Below, piece after piece: positions 25,821 to 33,873 of a DNA stretch of 64,000 nucleotides. A program made the translations under genes and the position numbers. The notes under the pieces are model-generated. The model had not been told where the DNA came from and ran no database searches. It saw only the letters and a list, made by a program, of their open reading frames with translations. Numbering within the stretch: the first letter of the stretch is position 1; the number at the start of each line of letters is the position of its first letter. The DNA comes from Cyclobacteriaceae bacterium (GTDB lineage Bacteria > Bacteroidota > Bacteroidia > Cytophagales > Cyclobacteriaceae): assembly GCA_016786495.1 (NCBI GenBank), contig JAEUUJ010000076.1, positions 1-64,000 on the forward strand. The letters are read 5' to 3'.

Positions 25821-25930
25821 AACGTTTGGCTATAAGCCATATGCCCGATAGCCTTTAATTGTATTACTCAATTTAGGGAATTTTGCCTTACCCGCTCACC
25901 CGAACACCCACTGTACCAGCGTAATCGAAG
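25821..25930 (-). repeat. Original DASS 3' end plus hairpin (template of the duplicated segment)
   Basis: This copy contains the real stop of the DASS gene (25896-25898) and, just beyond it, the hairpin GGCTATCGGGCATATGGCTTATAGCC on the minus strand, then CCAAACGTTGGCGG. The other copies are at 20141-20250 and 24838-24936. Confidence 0.85.
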
Positions 25931-27365
25931 CCACCCAGATAATGACAATCGAAACGATGTTGAGGAGCAGTCCGGCACGGACCATGTCTTTCATGCGGAT
26001 GTAGCCGCTGGAAAACACAATTGCATTCGGGGGCGTGGCAATCGGGAACATAAAGCCAATGCTCGCGGCGAGGGTTACGGGCAAGGCCAGCAATACCGGG
26101 TTCATGTGCAGCCCCTGTGCAATGCCGAATACTACCGGCACGAAGATATTCACCAGCGCCACGTTGCTCATCATCTCCGAAAGGATCACGCTCACGGCAA
26201 TCAGCATGAGAATAAACCAAATGCTGAAGTCGGTTTGGGAAACAATCCAGGTGCCTACGGCTTCAATGATTTTTGCCTGCGCCAACCCTTCGGCCAGGCA
26301 CAGTCCGCCTCCAAACAATATCAGAATGCCCCAGCCCATATTCTTCGTGTCGTCCCAATGCAAAATATACTTCGATTCTTTCAGCGATACGGGAACGATG
26401 AACATGAGCAGTCCGCCTGCCATGGCGATGTTGGTGTCGTTCAGCAGTTCGGCTTTAAAAACCAGCTCGTTGAAGAGTTGTTGAAAAATCCAGAAGAAGG
26501 AGGTGAGTGAGAAAATCAACAGCACGAGTTTTTCTTCTTTGCGAAGCGGTCCGAGTTCTTTCAGTCGCGTGTTGAGTAATTGCGCGGACCCCTGAACGCT
26601 GGAAAGATTGTTGGGAAATAAAATGCGTGTCACAATGAGGTAGTTGGCCACGATGAGCACGAGGGAAACGGGTACTCCGATGAGCATCCACTGGCCGAAG
26701 GAAATGTGCTGGCCGTTGAATTCATTCAGCAGCCCGATAAACACTACGTTGGGTGGCGTGCCGATGATGGTGGCGAGGCCGCCCAGTGTGGCTGCGTACC
26801 CGACGGCCAGCATGAGACCGAGGGCAAAGTTTTGTTCGCCCGAGAGCTTTTGTCCGGGCAGCATATTTTTTTCGGGGATGATGAGCTTCACCACCGAGAT
26901 GGCAATCGGGAGCATCATCATCGCGGTAGCGGTGTTGCTGATCCACATGCTGATGAATGCGGTGGCGATCATGAACCCGAGAATGATTCCGTTACCGGAT
27001 GTTCCCGTAAGGCGGATGAGATTTAATGCGATGCGTTCGTGCAGCCGGTGTTTCTCGAGTGCAAGGGCAATGAAGAATCCGCCCATGAACAGGAAGATGA
27101 TCGGGTTGGCGTACGGTGCAGCAGCCTTGGTTGCCGGCATTACACCCAGCAACGGGAACAGTACAAGCGGCAGGAGGGCGGTTACCGGAAAAGGCACGGC
27201 ATCGGTTACCCACCAGGCGATAACCCAGGCGGCTATGGCAAGCACTTTATAGGCCACCGGAGAAATGAATGTTTCGGGTACGAAAAGGTTGATCAGTAAA
27301 AACAGTGTTGGCCCCAGGATGAAGCCTGTGATTTTAGCTGACTGGAATATCTTTTCTCCAAACAT
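25896..27365 (-). CDS. DASS-family (SLC13) sodium/dicarboxylate or anion symporter
   Basis: The 489-aa polytopic protein has the DASS/SLC13 hallmarks: SNTATAMMMLPIAISVVKLI near residue 145, a GGLATIIGTPPN loop (~195-207), WGILILFGGGLCLAEG, and the late MFPIATPPNAIVFSSGYI motif close to the C-terminus. The two SNT-like substrate/sodium loops are intact. Members take up dicarboxylates, citrate or sulfate with sodium; the substrate here is not determined. The 3' end is the point where the cassette-like block begins. Confidence 0.9.
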   Translation of the reverse strand: MFGEKIFQSAKITGFILGPTLFLLINLFVPETFISPVAYKVLAIAAWVIAWWVTDAVPFPVTALLPLVLFPLLGVMPATKAAAPYANPIIFLFMGGFFIALALEKHRLHERIALNLIRLTGTSGNGIILGFMIATAFISMWISNTATAMMMLPIAISVVKLIIPEKNMLPGQKLSGEQNFALGLMLAVGYAATLGGLATIIGTPPNVVFIGLLNEFNGQHISFGQWMLIGVPVSLVLIVANYLIVTRILFPNNLSSVQGSAQLLNTRLKELGPLRKEEKLVLLIFSLTSFFWIFQQLFNELVFKAELLNDTNIAMAGGLLMFIVPVSLKESKYILHWDDTKNMGWGILILFGGGLCLAEGLAQAKIIEAVGTWIVSQTDFSIWFILMLIAVSVILSEMMSNVALVNIFVPVVFGIAQGLHMNPVLLALPVTLAASIGFMFPIATPPNAIVFSSGYIRMKDMVRAGLLLNIVSIVIIWVASITLVQWVFG

Positions 27366-27400
27366 GGCTGCATATTAGAAATAAATGTGGTGATTGGAAA

Positions 27401-28260
27401 TTGCGCGGGATGGCGATACCCTGACGAAAGCATCTGCCGAATGATGGCAAACTAAACTTCGTCTGCATCATTTCTTCTATCGGGGATGCTTCTCCCGACA
27501 AGTCGGGATCAGCATGACGGCAAACTAAACCTTGCTTGGCCTCCCTGGCTTCGACTGCGCCTTCCTACCGGTAGGCAAGCTCAGCCTGACGGGAGGCTGG
27601 GATCGATCAAGCATGATGGCAAACTAAACTTCGTCTGCATCATTTTCCTCTATCGGGGGATGCTTCTCCCGACAAGTCGGGATCAGCATGACGGCAAACT
27701 AAACTTTGCGCGGGATGGTGATACCCTGACGAAAGCATCGGCCGAATGATGGCAAACTAAACTTCGTCTGCATCATTTTCCTCTATCGGGGATGCTTCTC
27801 CCGACAAGTCGGGATCAGCATGACAGCAAACTAAATTTTGCGCGGCCTGCCTGGCTTCGACTGCGCCTTCCTACCGGTAGGCAAGCTCAGCCTGACGGGA
27901 GGCTGGGATTGATCAAGCATGATGGCAAACTAAATTTTGCGCGGGATGGCGACACCCTGACGAAAGCATCTGCCGAATGATGGCAAACTAAACTTCGTCT
28001 GCATCATTTCCTCTATCGGGGATGCTTCTCCCGACAAGTCGGGATCATCATGACGGCAAACTAAATTTTGCGCGGGATAGTGACACCCTGACGAAAGCAT
28101 CTGCCGAATGATGGCAAATTAAACTTCGTCTGCATCATTTCCTCTATCGGGGATGCTTCTCCCGACAAGTCGGGATCAGCATGACGGCAAACTAAATTTT
28201 GCGCGGGATGGCGATACCCTGACGAAAGCATCTGCCGATGCTTTGTCAGGATTAATCCCG
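27401..28260. repeat. Cluster of ~131-bp tandem repeats with ~100-bp palindromic inserts
   Basis: This holds near-identical ~131-bp units (starts at 27403, 27708, 27840, 27939, 28070 and 28201, spacings of 131-132 bp where uninterrupted). Each contains ACCCTGACGAAAGCATCTGC, GATGGCAAACTAAACTTCG, CCCGACAAGTCGGG (a 6-bp stem hairpin) and CATGACGGCAAACTAAA. Two copies of a second element (27534-27630, 27843-27935) with CTTCGACTGCGCCTTCC, the palindrome CCTACCGGTAGG and CTCAGCCTGACGGGAGG are embedded. No gene is present. It fills the ~1 kb between the DASS start and the RRM gene's terminator. Confidence 0.9.
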
Positions 28261-28317
28261 CCATTGAAAATGAAACTATAGGTGTCTTGAACGCTAACCT
28301 GCATTTTCAATCGTCGG

Positions 28318-28350
28318 GATTAAAAAAGCCCTGACTTGGGGGCAGGGCTT
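28318..28350 (-). terminator. Intrinsic terminator after the RRM gene
   Basis: On the minus strand, AAGCCCTG-CCCCCAAGT-CAGGGCTT is followed by TTTTAAT. The hairpin lies about 24 nt after the RRM gene stop. Confidence 0.85.
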
Positions 28351-28373
28351 CTGTGAAGATGTTCGGGTAACGC

Positions 28374-28619
28374 TTATTGCTTGGCGTTGCCGGGCTTTAC
28401 CACAATCGTGCGGCCGTCGAGCTCGCTTTCGTTGAGTGCGGCAATTGCCTTGTTGGCTTCGTCATCGTTTGGCATTTCAACAAAACCGAAGCCTTTTGAG
28501 CGGCCGGTTTCGCGATCGGTGATTACTTTGGCAGAGGCAACCTGGCCGTATTGGCTGAAGGCTTTTTCGAGATCTTCTTTACGGGTTTTAAAGTTGAGCT
28601 TAGCGACAAAAATGTTCAT
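28374..28619 (-). CDS. RNA-binding protein with a single RRM domain
   Basis: The 81-aa protein is essentially one RRM: RNP2 is NIFVAKLNF (2-10) and RNP1 is SKGFGFVEM (~41-49), with the usual helix FSQYGQVASAKVI and the fourth strand RTIVVKPG. Short glycine-poor single-RRM proteins like this are cold-inducible RNA chaperones in cyanobacteria and Bacteroidetes. A well-formed promoter lies upstream and a strong terminator downstream, so it is a stand-alone unit. Confidence 0.95.
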   Translation of the reverse strand: MNIFVAKLNFKTRKEDLEKAFSQYGQVASAKVITDRETGRSKGFGFVEMPNDDEANKAIAALNESELDGRTIVVKPGNAKQ

Positions 28620-28668
28620 GGCGACTGGGGGAATTAAGTATTTGGTTTAGGGCTTTCGGGAGCTTAAA

Positions 28669-28701
28669 CAAATATAATCATTCACCTGCCTGAAATACAA
28701 G
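28669..28701 (-). promoter_or_regulatory. Promoter of the RRM gene (Bacteroidetes type)
   Basis: On the minus strand, TTG (28698-28700) and TATATTTG (28669-28676) are separated by 21 nt, matching the Bacteroidetes -33/-7 consensus. The -7 box ends 49 nt before the RRM start codon. Confidence 0.75.
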
Positions 28702-28704
28702 TAC

Positions 28705-29532
28705 TTAGTTCGTGGTCTTTTTGTGTCTACGCTTGTCCCAGCGGAAGGCGAGCCAGATGACCAACGCCATCAGGATCAAAAACGGCCATACATTTACTAG
28801 CCCGATGAGGAAGGAAAGGAAGTATTGCCAGCCTGTGCCAAAAGCGCCTCCGATCTTGGAACCAAAGCCGAAGTCGGTGCCGATGGTTTCGTAAAATGAT
28901 ACCGTGAGCGTGCTGTACGCTACCTGGCTGCTGAGATACTTTAGCCGGCCCTCCATCGATTCGATGTCTGACCGAACCTCGGCAATCTGTCGTTCGATGG
29001 TGATAATTTCCTCTACGGTTTTTGCCTGTTTAAGAATTTCGCGATACCGGGTTTCGAGATCTTTTTTTGTTTTTAACCGGGCCTCTACGTCAATAAACTC
29101 TTCGGTTACGTCTTCTGTATTTACATTTTTACCCTCAACCCGGCTTGCTTCTGCTTCAACCTTTTGTATGAGCAAATCGAACTTATCGGCTGTTACGCGA
29201 ATGGTTTGATTGTATTGCAGTCTGGAGGAGTAATTGTTCTGACTTTCGTTTGATATGTACGCGTTCAGTTCTTTACAGATCGCGTCAATGGTTGTTTTTG
29301 TTTTTTTAACGTCTGACGTTTCGAATGACAAGGCGCCATTCCGAATTAGTTTGCGTTCTGCCGCTACGGCATCTCCCGCTGCCGGTTGTTTGGGCCGCCT
29401 CAAAGAAACAGCGGGAGGTTCAGCGTTATCCTCCAACGTAGCACCGCCAACAAAATTAGCTGTCTCTCTTCGATCGCAGCTTAACAATGCGAGACAGAAG
29501 CTGAAAATCAAGAGCAGTTTTTTCATTTTCAT
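28705..29532 (-). CDS. DUF4349-domain lipoprotein
   Basis: The 275-aa protein has a lipobox (ALLSC, cysteine 19) and the DUF4349 domain: RKLIRNGALSFETSDVKKTK, a coiled-coil ENVTEEFIDVEARLKTKKDL-type stretch (VEARLKTKKDLETRYREILK), IERQIAEVRSDIESMEGRLK and one C-terminal transmembrane helix (~245-265). Proteins of this family occur widely and resemble coiled-coil membrane regulators; no reaction is established. It starts 10 bp after the pgk stop, so it is likely transcribed with pgk. Confidence 0.85.
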   Translation of the reverse strand: MKMKKLLLIFSFCLALLSCDRRETANFVGGATLEDNAEPPAVSLRRPKQPAAGDAVAAERKLIRNGALSFETSDVKKTKTTIDAICKELNAYISNESQNNYSSRLQYNQTIRVTADKFDLLIQKVEAEASRVEGKNVNTEDVTEEFIDVEARLKTKKDLETRYREILKQAKTVEEIITIERQIAEVRSDIESMEGRLKYLSSQVAYSTLTVSFYETIGTDFGFGSKIGGAFGTGWQYFLSFLIGLVNVWPFLILMALVIWLAFRWDKRRHKKTTN

Positions 29533-29542
29533 ACGCGCGTGT

Positions 29543-30727
29543 TTATTCTAACGCCTTAACGCCCGGCAGAACTTTGCCTTCGAAATATTCCAGCAGGGCA
29601 CCACCACCGGTCGATACGTAGCTCACATCGTTATCAAAGCCGAACTTGGCCACGGCTGCCGCGGAGTCGCCGCCACCGATCAGTGAGAATGCGCCTTTTT
29701 TGGTAGCACGTACAACGGCTTCGGCAACAGTCTTCGTTCCTTTCTCGAACTTTTCCATTTCAAATACGCCCATCGGCCCGTTCCACAAAATAGTCTTTGA
29801 GCTTTCGATTACTTTTGAGAACACCTGACTTGCCTGCGGACCGATATCCAATCCCATCCAGCCGTCTTTAATGGCGTTGTTGTTCGAGATGTCTGTGTTT
29901 GCATTGGCATCGAACTTATCGGCAATGATGGAGTCGATCGGTAGATGCAGTTCAACGCCCTTCGACTTTGCTTTCTGGATTAATTCTTTTGCGAGGTCAA
30001 GCTTGTCGGCTTCCACCAATGAGTTACCGATGTTACCGCCCAACGCTTTGAAGAACGTGTAGGCCATACCACCACCGATGATCAGGTTGTCGACTACATC
30101 GAGCATTTTTTCAATGATCAGAATCTTATCGGAAATTTTTGCACCGCCCATGATTGCGGTGAACGGCTTCTCGGCATTCTCCAGGACTTTTTTCGCATTG
30201 TCGAGTTCAGCAGCCATCACCAGTCCTGCGCACTTGTCCTGAAAGAACTGCGCAACAATGGTTGTAGAGGCATGGGCGCGGTGCGCGGTGCCAAACGCAT
30301 CGTTTACATAAACATGTCCGTGCCGCGCAAGTTTTTGGGCAAAGCCAACATCGCCTTTTTCTTCTTCTTTATAAAAGCGAAGGTTCTCGAGCAGTAGTAC
30401 TTCACCGGGCTTGAGGTCGTTCGACATTTTAAATGCTTCCTCGCTGATGCAGTCGCTCGCGAACTTTACGGGTACACCCAACAGCTCTTCTGTTTTTTTG
30501 ATGGTGTGTTTCAACGAATATTTTTCTTCGGGACCGTCTTTCGGTCGACCGAGGTGCGACATCAGCACGCAGCTTCCGCCATCTTTCAAGATCTTTTTCA
30601 GAGTTGGGATGGTAGCCTGGATGCGGTTGTCATCGGTGACGTTGAAGCTTTTATCGAGTGGTACGTTAAAATCTACGCGGATTAATGCACGTCTGGAATT
30701 GAAGTTGATATCGTTGATGGTTTTCAT
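29543..30727 (-). CDS. pgk: Phosphoglycerate kinase
   Basis: The 394-aa enzyme has the N-terminal substrate-binding [13 protein letters not shown] (~13-25), MSHLGRPKD, the arginine-bearing [15 protein letters not shown], the hinge [15 protein letters not shown] and nucleotide-binding [13 protein letters not shown] with the final [13 protein letters not shown]. It interconverts 1,3-bisphosphoglycerate and 3-phosphoglycerate. pfkA lies 178 bp upstream on the same strand, with a palindromic repeat between them (30803-30891); the DUF4349 gene is 10 bp downstream. Confidence 0.98.
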   Translation of the reverse strand: MKTINDINFNSRRALIRVDFNVPLDKSFNVTDDNRIQATIPTLKKILKDGGSCVLMSHLGRPKDGPEEKYSLKHTIKKTEELLGVPVKFASDCISEEAFKMSNDLKPGEVLLLENLRFYKEEEKGDVGFAQKLARHGHVYVNDAFGTAHRAHASTTIVAQFFQDKCAGLVMAAELDNAKKVLENAEKPFTAIMGGAKISDKILIIEKMLDVVDNLIIGGGMAYTFFKALGGNIGNSLVEADKLDLAKELIQKAKSKGVELHLPIDSIIADKFDANANTDISNNNAIKDGWMGLDIGPQASQVFSKVIESSKTILWNGPMGVFEMEKFEKGTKTVAEAVVRATKKGAFSLIGGGDSAAAVAKFGFDNDVSYVSTGGGALLEYFEGKVLPGVKALE

Positions 30728-30802
30728 GAAGAGAGAGTAATTAAGAAGTCAATTTAGAAATTTTCGGTTGATGGTGTAATGAGGTGAGTCAGTTTAGTTT
30801 CT

Positions 30803-30891
30803 TTACTGGGGATGCTTCTCCCGAGATCATTTCCTCTACGGGGGATGCTTCGCTCCCCTCGACTTCGCTCGGGATTGCTCAGCATGACGGT
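30803..30891. repeat. Dispersed palindromic repeat between pfkA and pgk
   Basis: This contains GGGGATGCTTCTCCCGAG, TCATTTCCTCTACGGGGGAT and CTCAGCATGACGG, related to the 27.4-28.3 kb cluster and to 32011-32172. There is no coding potential. Confidence 0.75.
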
Positions 30892-30904
30892 TGAAAAAAG
30901 GGAC

Positions 30905-31990
30905 TTAGTCGCCGAACGTGATGCCCAGACCTTTTGCCGCCTGCACGAGGTAGGAAGATTTTTTAACCACGTTTTGCTGGCGGGTGGCTTCCTCGAAGGA
31001 AACGTATGTAATGGAATTGTTTTTATACGCCACCATTTTGCCGAATTCGCCATTGATGGCAAGTTCCATAGCCTTCACGCCAAACAAAGAAGCCAGGATT
31101 CGGTCAAAAGCCACGGGTGTGCCGCCCCGTTGTACGTGACCCAACACCGTTTCGCGGATTTCCGCCTGGCAGCCCGCATCTTTCAGTTGTTTTGAAAGCT
31201 GGTAGGCCACGCCTCCGAGGCGCACATGTTCTGATCCTTTTTCTCCAGCTGAAGCTGTGACTGTTCCTTCTTTCGGTTTGGCGCCTTCTGCAATCACGAT
31301 GTTCACGAAGCCGCGACCTTTTTTGTAACGCGACTCAATTTTCTTCACCAGCTTGTTGATGTCGTACGGGATCTCCGGGATGAGACAAATCTCGGCACCG
31401 CCTGCAATGGCGGTATGCAAGGCAATCCAGCCGGCATCGCGGCCCATCACTTCCATGATCATCACGCGATGATGGCTTTCTGCGGTGGTGACCAGTTTAT
31501 CGAACGCATCGGATGCAATCTGCACAGCTGTTTGAAAGCCGAACGTCATATCGGTAGCCGATAAGTCGTTGTCGATTGTTTTCGGTACCCCGATAATCGG
31601 AATACCTTTATCGAATAACACTTTCGAAATTTTTTGAGAACCATCCCCACCGATGTTGATCACGGCGTCAAAGCCTTTCAGTCTTTTTACGAGCTCGTCT
31701 GAACGGTCTTCGAACTTAACGGTACCGTCTTTTTGTGTTACCGGAAATTTTATCGGGTTCGATTTGTTGGTGGTCTTTAAGATTGTTCCGCCTTTTACGT
31801 GAATGCCTTTGGTGCGGCTGCTGGTGAGGCGAACGATTTCCTGCGGTTCGTTCAACACACCGTTGAACGCTTCGATGCTGCCGTAGATTTCCCAGTTCTT
31901 TTCTTTACGGGCACGTTTGGCCACTGCGCGGATCACCGCATTTAACCCGGGGCAATCGCCACCACCGGTAAGCACAAGTACTTTTTTCAT
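30905..31990 (-). CDS. pfkA: 6-phosphofructokinase, group III type
   Basis: The 361-aa protein has TGGGDCPGLNAVIRAV (8-23), INIGGDGSQ (the ATP-type G after GGD), GVPKTIDNDLSATDMTFGFQ, the substrate-binding MEVMGRDAGWIALH, and GHVQRGGTPVAFDR. The GGDG plus PKTIDND combination is what I recall for group III enzymes that use ATP and not pyrophosphate. It phosphorylates fructose 6-phosphate in glycolysis. The allosteric site of E. coli PfkA is not evident. It sits upstream of pgk with the same orientation. Confidence 0.93.
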   Translation of the reverse strand: MKKVLVLTGGGDCPGLNAVIRAVAKRARKEKNWEIYGSIEAFNGVLNEPQEIVRLTSSRTKGIHVKGGTILKTTNKSNPIKFPVTQKDGTVKFEDRSDELVKRLKGFDAVINIGGDGSQKISKVLFDKGIPIIGVPKTIDNDLSATDMTFGFQTAVQIASDAFDKLVTTAESHHRVMIMEVMGRDAGWIALHTAIAGGAEICLIPEIPYDINKLVKKIESRYKKGRGFVNIVIAEGAKPKEGTVTASAGEKGSEHVRLGGVAYQLSKQLKDAGCQAEIRETVLGHVQRGGTPVAFDRILASLFGVKAMELAINGEFGKMVAYKNNSITYVSFEEATRQQNVVKKSSYLVQAAKGLGITFGD

Positions 31991-32010
31991 ACTACTAGTT
32001 TTTTATTCAT

Positions 32011-32172
32011 CAAGCCTGACTGGCATCATTTCCTCTATTGTGGATGCTTCTCCCGACAAGTCGGGATCAGCATGACGGCAAACTAAGCTGCGCTTCCCTC
32101 GTCTTTGCTCGGCATCATTTTCTCTACGGGGGATGCTTCGCTCCCTTCGTCTTCACTCAGGATCGCTCAGCA
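32011..32172. repeat. Dispersed palindromic repeats upstream of pfkA
   Basis: CTCCCGACAAGTCGGGATCAG, CATGACGGCAAACTAA and two further derivatives of the same unit (TCTCTACGGGGGATGCTTCG, CACTCAGGATCGCTCAGCA) fill the gap between pfkA and tsaC. The reading frames across them are by-products. Confidence 0.8.
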
Positions 32173-32183
32173 CCTAAATATAC

Positions 32184-33125
32184 TCAAACTGCGGCTGCTC
32201 TTCGCAGGCGGTCGTTGATGGCGCGGCCAAGACCCTGATCCGGAACCAGTTCGGTGAGGATTACAGAAACATTCATTTTGTCGAACGCCCGTAACGACTC
32301 AAACAGGTGTTGTGCAGCTTCTTCCGGTTTCCCGGAAGGGGAGAGAATGATTTGATTTTTCACACCATAGTCTTTGCTGAACGATAACACGCCTGCCTCG
32401 GGATGTTTGGAAAGCAATTCCTCAATGGAGCCGAGCAGTACTTTTTTGCCGGGCGCATAATGGCTTTTCAGTTGTCCGGGTGCTTTCGGGTTGGAGGTTG
32501 AATGCGTCATCAGCTTGACGGTACCGATGGTTTCTTCAATTGCTTCAAGACTTAATCCGCCCATGCGATACACAACAGGAACATTGTCTTCAAAACCCAC
32601 GATGGTTGATTCGATGCCGATCGGGCAGGTGCCACCATCCAGGATATACTGGATTTTCGCACCGAGCTGTTCATTCACATGCTCAGGTTTTGTAGGACTC
32701 ACATACCCGAATGGATTTGCACTGGGTGCTGCCAGCGGAAAGGGTAACGCTTGTAATAGCTGGCGCGTTAATGTATGATCGGGGCAACGAATGCCCACGG
32801 TATCGAGGCCGGCTGTTACCAGGTCGGGGATGATGCTTTTCTTTTTCAACAACAGCGTTAATGGCCCCGGCCAGAATTTGGCTGCAAGCTTCTTCGCCTG
32901 CTCCGGAATTTCGGTAACGTAGTCGTTGGCTTTTTCAAGATTCGGAACGTGAACGATCAGCGGGTCGAACTGTGGGCGGTTCTTGACTGAAAATATTTTC
33001 GTGACGGCCACCCGGCTCAATGCGTTACCTGCCAGGCCATAAACGGTTTCGGTGGGAATGGCAACCAGTTCATCGTGTGTGAGCAACTCAACTGCTTTTG
33101 CAATATCGGCACCGGTTTCGGCCAT
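32184..33125 (-). CDS. tsaC: L-threonylcarbamoyladenylate synthase (TsaC/Sua5)
   Basis: The 313-aa protein has the YrdC domain (~1-190): AIPTETVYGLAGNALS, IFSVKNRPQFDPLIVHV, FWPGPLTLLLKKKS, VGIRCPDHTLTRQLLQ, APSANPFGYVSPTKPEHV and a C-terminal Sua5 domain (~215-313: SHYAPGKKVLLGSIEEL). It makes threonylcarbamoyl-AMP from threonine, bicarbonate and ATP for the t6A37 modification of tRNA. A small divergent gene starts within 50 bp and shares the promoter region. Confidence 0.95.
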   Translation of the reverse strand: MAETGADIAKAVELLTHDELVAIPTETVYGLAGNALSRVAVTKIFSVKNRPQFDPLIVHVPNLEKANDYVTEIPEQAKKLAAKFWPGPLTLLLKKKSIIPDLVTAGLDTVGIRCPDHTLTRQLLQALPFPLAAPSANPFGYVSPTKPEHVNEQLGAKIQYILDGGTCPIGIESTIVGFEDNVPVVYRMGGLSLEAIEETIGTVKLMTHSTSNPKAPGQLKSHYAPGKKVLLGSIEELLSKHPEAGVLSFSKDYGVKNQIILSPSGKPEEAAQHLFESLRAFDKMNVSVILTELVPDQGLGRAINDRLRRAAAV

Positions 33126-33154
33126 TGAATTGTTTTGTCTGCGGATTATATTTG
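33125..33154 (+). promoter_or_regulatory. Promoter of the 53-aa membrane protein gene
   Basis: TTG (33125-33127) and TATATTTG (33147-33154) are 19 nt apart, a textbook Bacteroidetes promoter pair. The start codon of the small gene lies 20 nt downstream at 33174. The -33 element overlaps the tsaC start codon on the other strand. Confidence 0.75.
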
Positions 33155-33173
33155 AGTCGTAAATGTACTCACT

Positions 33174-33335
33174 ATGAATAACAAAATGCGCTCAGCGCTC
33201 CGCATTATTGCCGTATTGCTTGTATTGCTGGCCGTGCTGATGCAGCTTGAAATCGTGATCATCCCGGCACTGATTGGTATTAAATTCTGGATGGTGGTGA
33301 TTGCGTTTTGCCTGATGGTGGTGAGCTCTAAATAG
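33174..33335 (+). CDS. 53-aa two-helix membrane protein
   Basis: MNNKMRSALRIIAVLLVLLA begins a 53-residue protein with two hydrophobic helices (~9-22 and ~26-50) and almost no soluble part (end VVSSK). It is supported by a well-placed promoter (33125-33154) and by the stop codon falling just inside the convergent Nudix gene. No homology recognised; such tiny membrane proteins often modulate larger membrane complexes. It is on the opposite strand to a weak overlapping frame that lacks support. Confidence 0.75.
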   Translation: MNNKMRSALRIIAVLLVLLAVLMQLEIVIIPALIGIKFWMVVIAFCLMVVSSK

Positions 33336-33870
33336 CTTTTGTTTTGGCAATCATCCGCAGAATGGATGAATTGTTTCCGCAACGCTCCGGCACTTCCTCC
33401 AACGGAATCCATTGTACATCGTGCGACTCTTCGCTGACCTCCAGATTGGTTTCATCATCGCTAGCTACGAGTGCATACCGCACATCGTAATGTAAGTGCT
33501 CCGGAAAATCTGCACGGGCCGGAATGGTGTGAATATCAAGATCGAAAATTCCGGGTACGAGTTCTTTGAAGTGAACCAGTCCTGTTTCTTCATTCACTTC
33601 GCGCATAGCAACGCTCAATACATTTTCTTCGCCATCGGCATGGCCGCCGGGCTGCAGCCATTTGTTAAGCTTGGCATGATGGACGAGCAGTACGTGGGTT
33701 CGGTTTTTATTCAGAATCCAGGCTGATCCGGTGATGTGGCCGGGCAGGTGATCGCGGTGAAAGCAACGTTCGGAGCCCAGCAGTTCACCGAACCTGGCCA
33801 GGAAAGGTTGTTCGTCTTCGTAGACAGTTACGTAAACGCCCAACCCTTCAATTCTGTCACTCGCAGGCAT
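33328..33870 (-). CDS. Nudix hydrolase
   Basis: The 180-aa protein has the Nudix box GGHADGEENVLSVAMREVNE followed by ETGL, i.e. the G-x5-E-x7-REUxEExGU pattern intact, near residues 93-115. The N-terminal part (CFHRDHLPGHITGSAWILNK) and the C-terminal SEESHDVQWIPLEEVPE are typical of Nudix folds. The specific substrate (nucleotide sugar, dinucleotide or other diphosphate) is not determinable. It overlaps the 3' end of the divergent small gene and is followed, 3 bp away, by a coupled upstream gene. Confidence 0.92.
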   Translation of the reverse strand: MPASDRIEGLGVYVTVYEDEQPFLARFGELLGSERCFHRDHLPGHITGSAWILNKNRTHVLLVHHAKLNKWLQPGGHADGEENVLSVAMREVNEETGLVHFKELVPGIFDLDIHTIPARADFPEHLHYDVRYALVASDDETNLEVSEESHDVQWIPLEEVPERCGNNSSILRMIAKTKAI

Positions 33871-33873
33871 GCG

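Larger units (their letters stand above)
17436..25930 (-). mobile_element. Integron-like gene-cassette array (no integrase visible)
   Basis: Ten short minus-strand genes are separated mostly by 40-205-bp spacers that repeatedly contain CAACG/GTTGGCG-type ends and inverted arms such as GACTTATAGC/GGCTATAAGC. Three genes (18124-19308, 22061-22519, 24368-24817) have left and right boundaries that are reverse complements of each other, as expected if each circularised and re-inserted as a cassette. The block is visibly AT-richer than its flanks and ends exactly at the 3' end of the DASS transporter gene. No integrase, attI or transposase is visible. The left limit is uncertain and could extend to ~15.8 kb. 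The mobile nature is an inference. Confidence 0.55.

Noticed and set aside
17436-25930. Reading the block as a defence island or prophage remnant
   Set aside because: No nuclease, methyltransferase, toxin-antitoxin, phage structural or lysis gene was recognised; the proteins are largely lipoproteins and membrane proteins.
27486-28264. Three frames translating the 131-bp repeats (starting MLLPTSRDQHDGKL)
   Set aside because: The same text in several copies reflects DNA repeats with palindromes, not a gene family.
32038-32238. 66-aa plus-strand frame upstream of tsaC
   Set aside because: It lies in dispersed repeats and runs into the tsaC 3' end on the other strand.
33146-33412. 88-aa minus-strand frame between tsaC and the Nudix gene
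   Set aside because: It is antisense to the promoter-supported 53-aa gene and the Nudix 3' end; no signals of its own.
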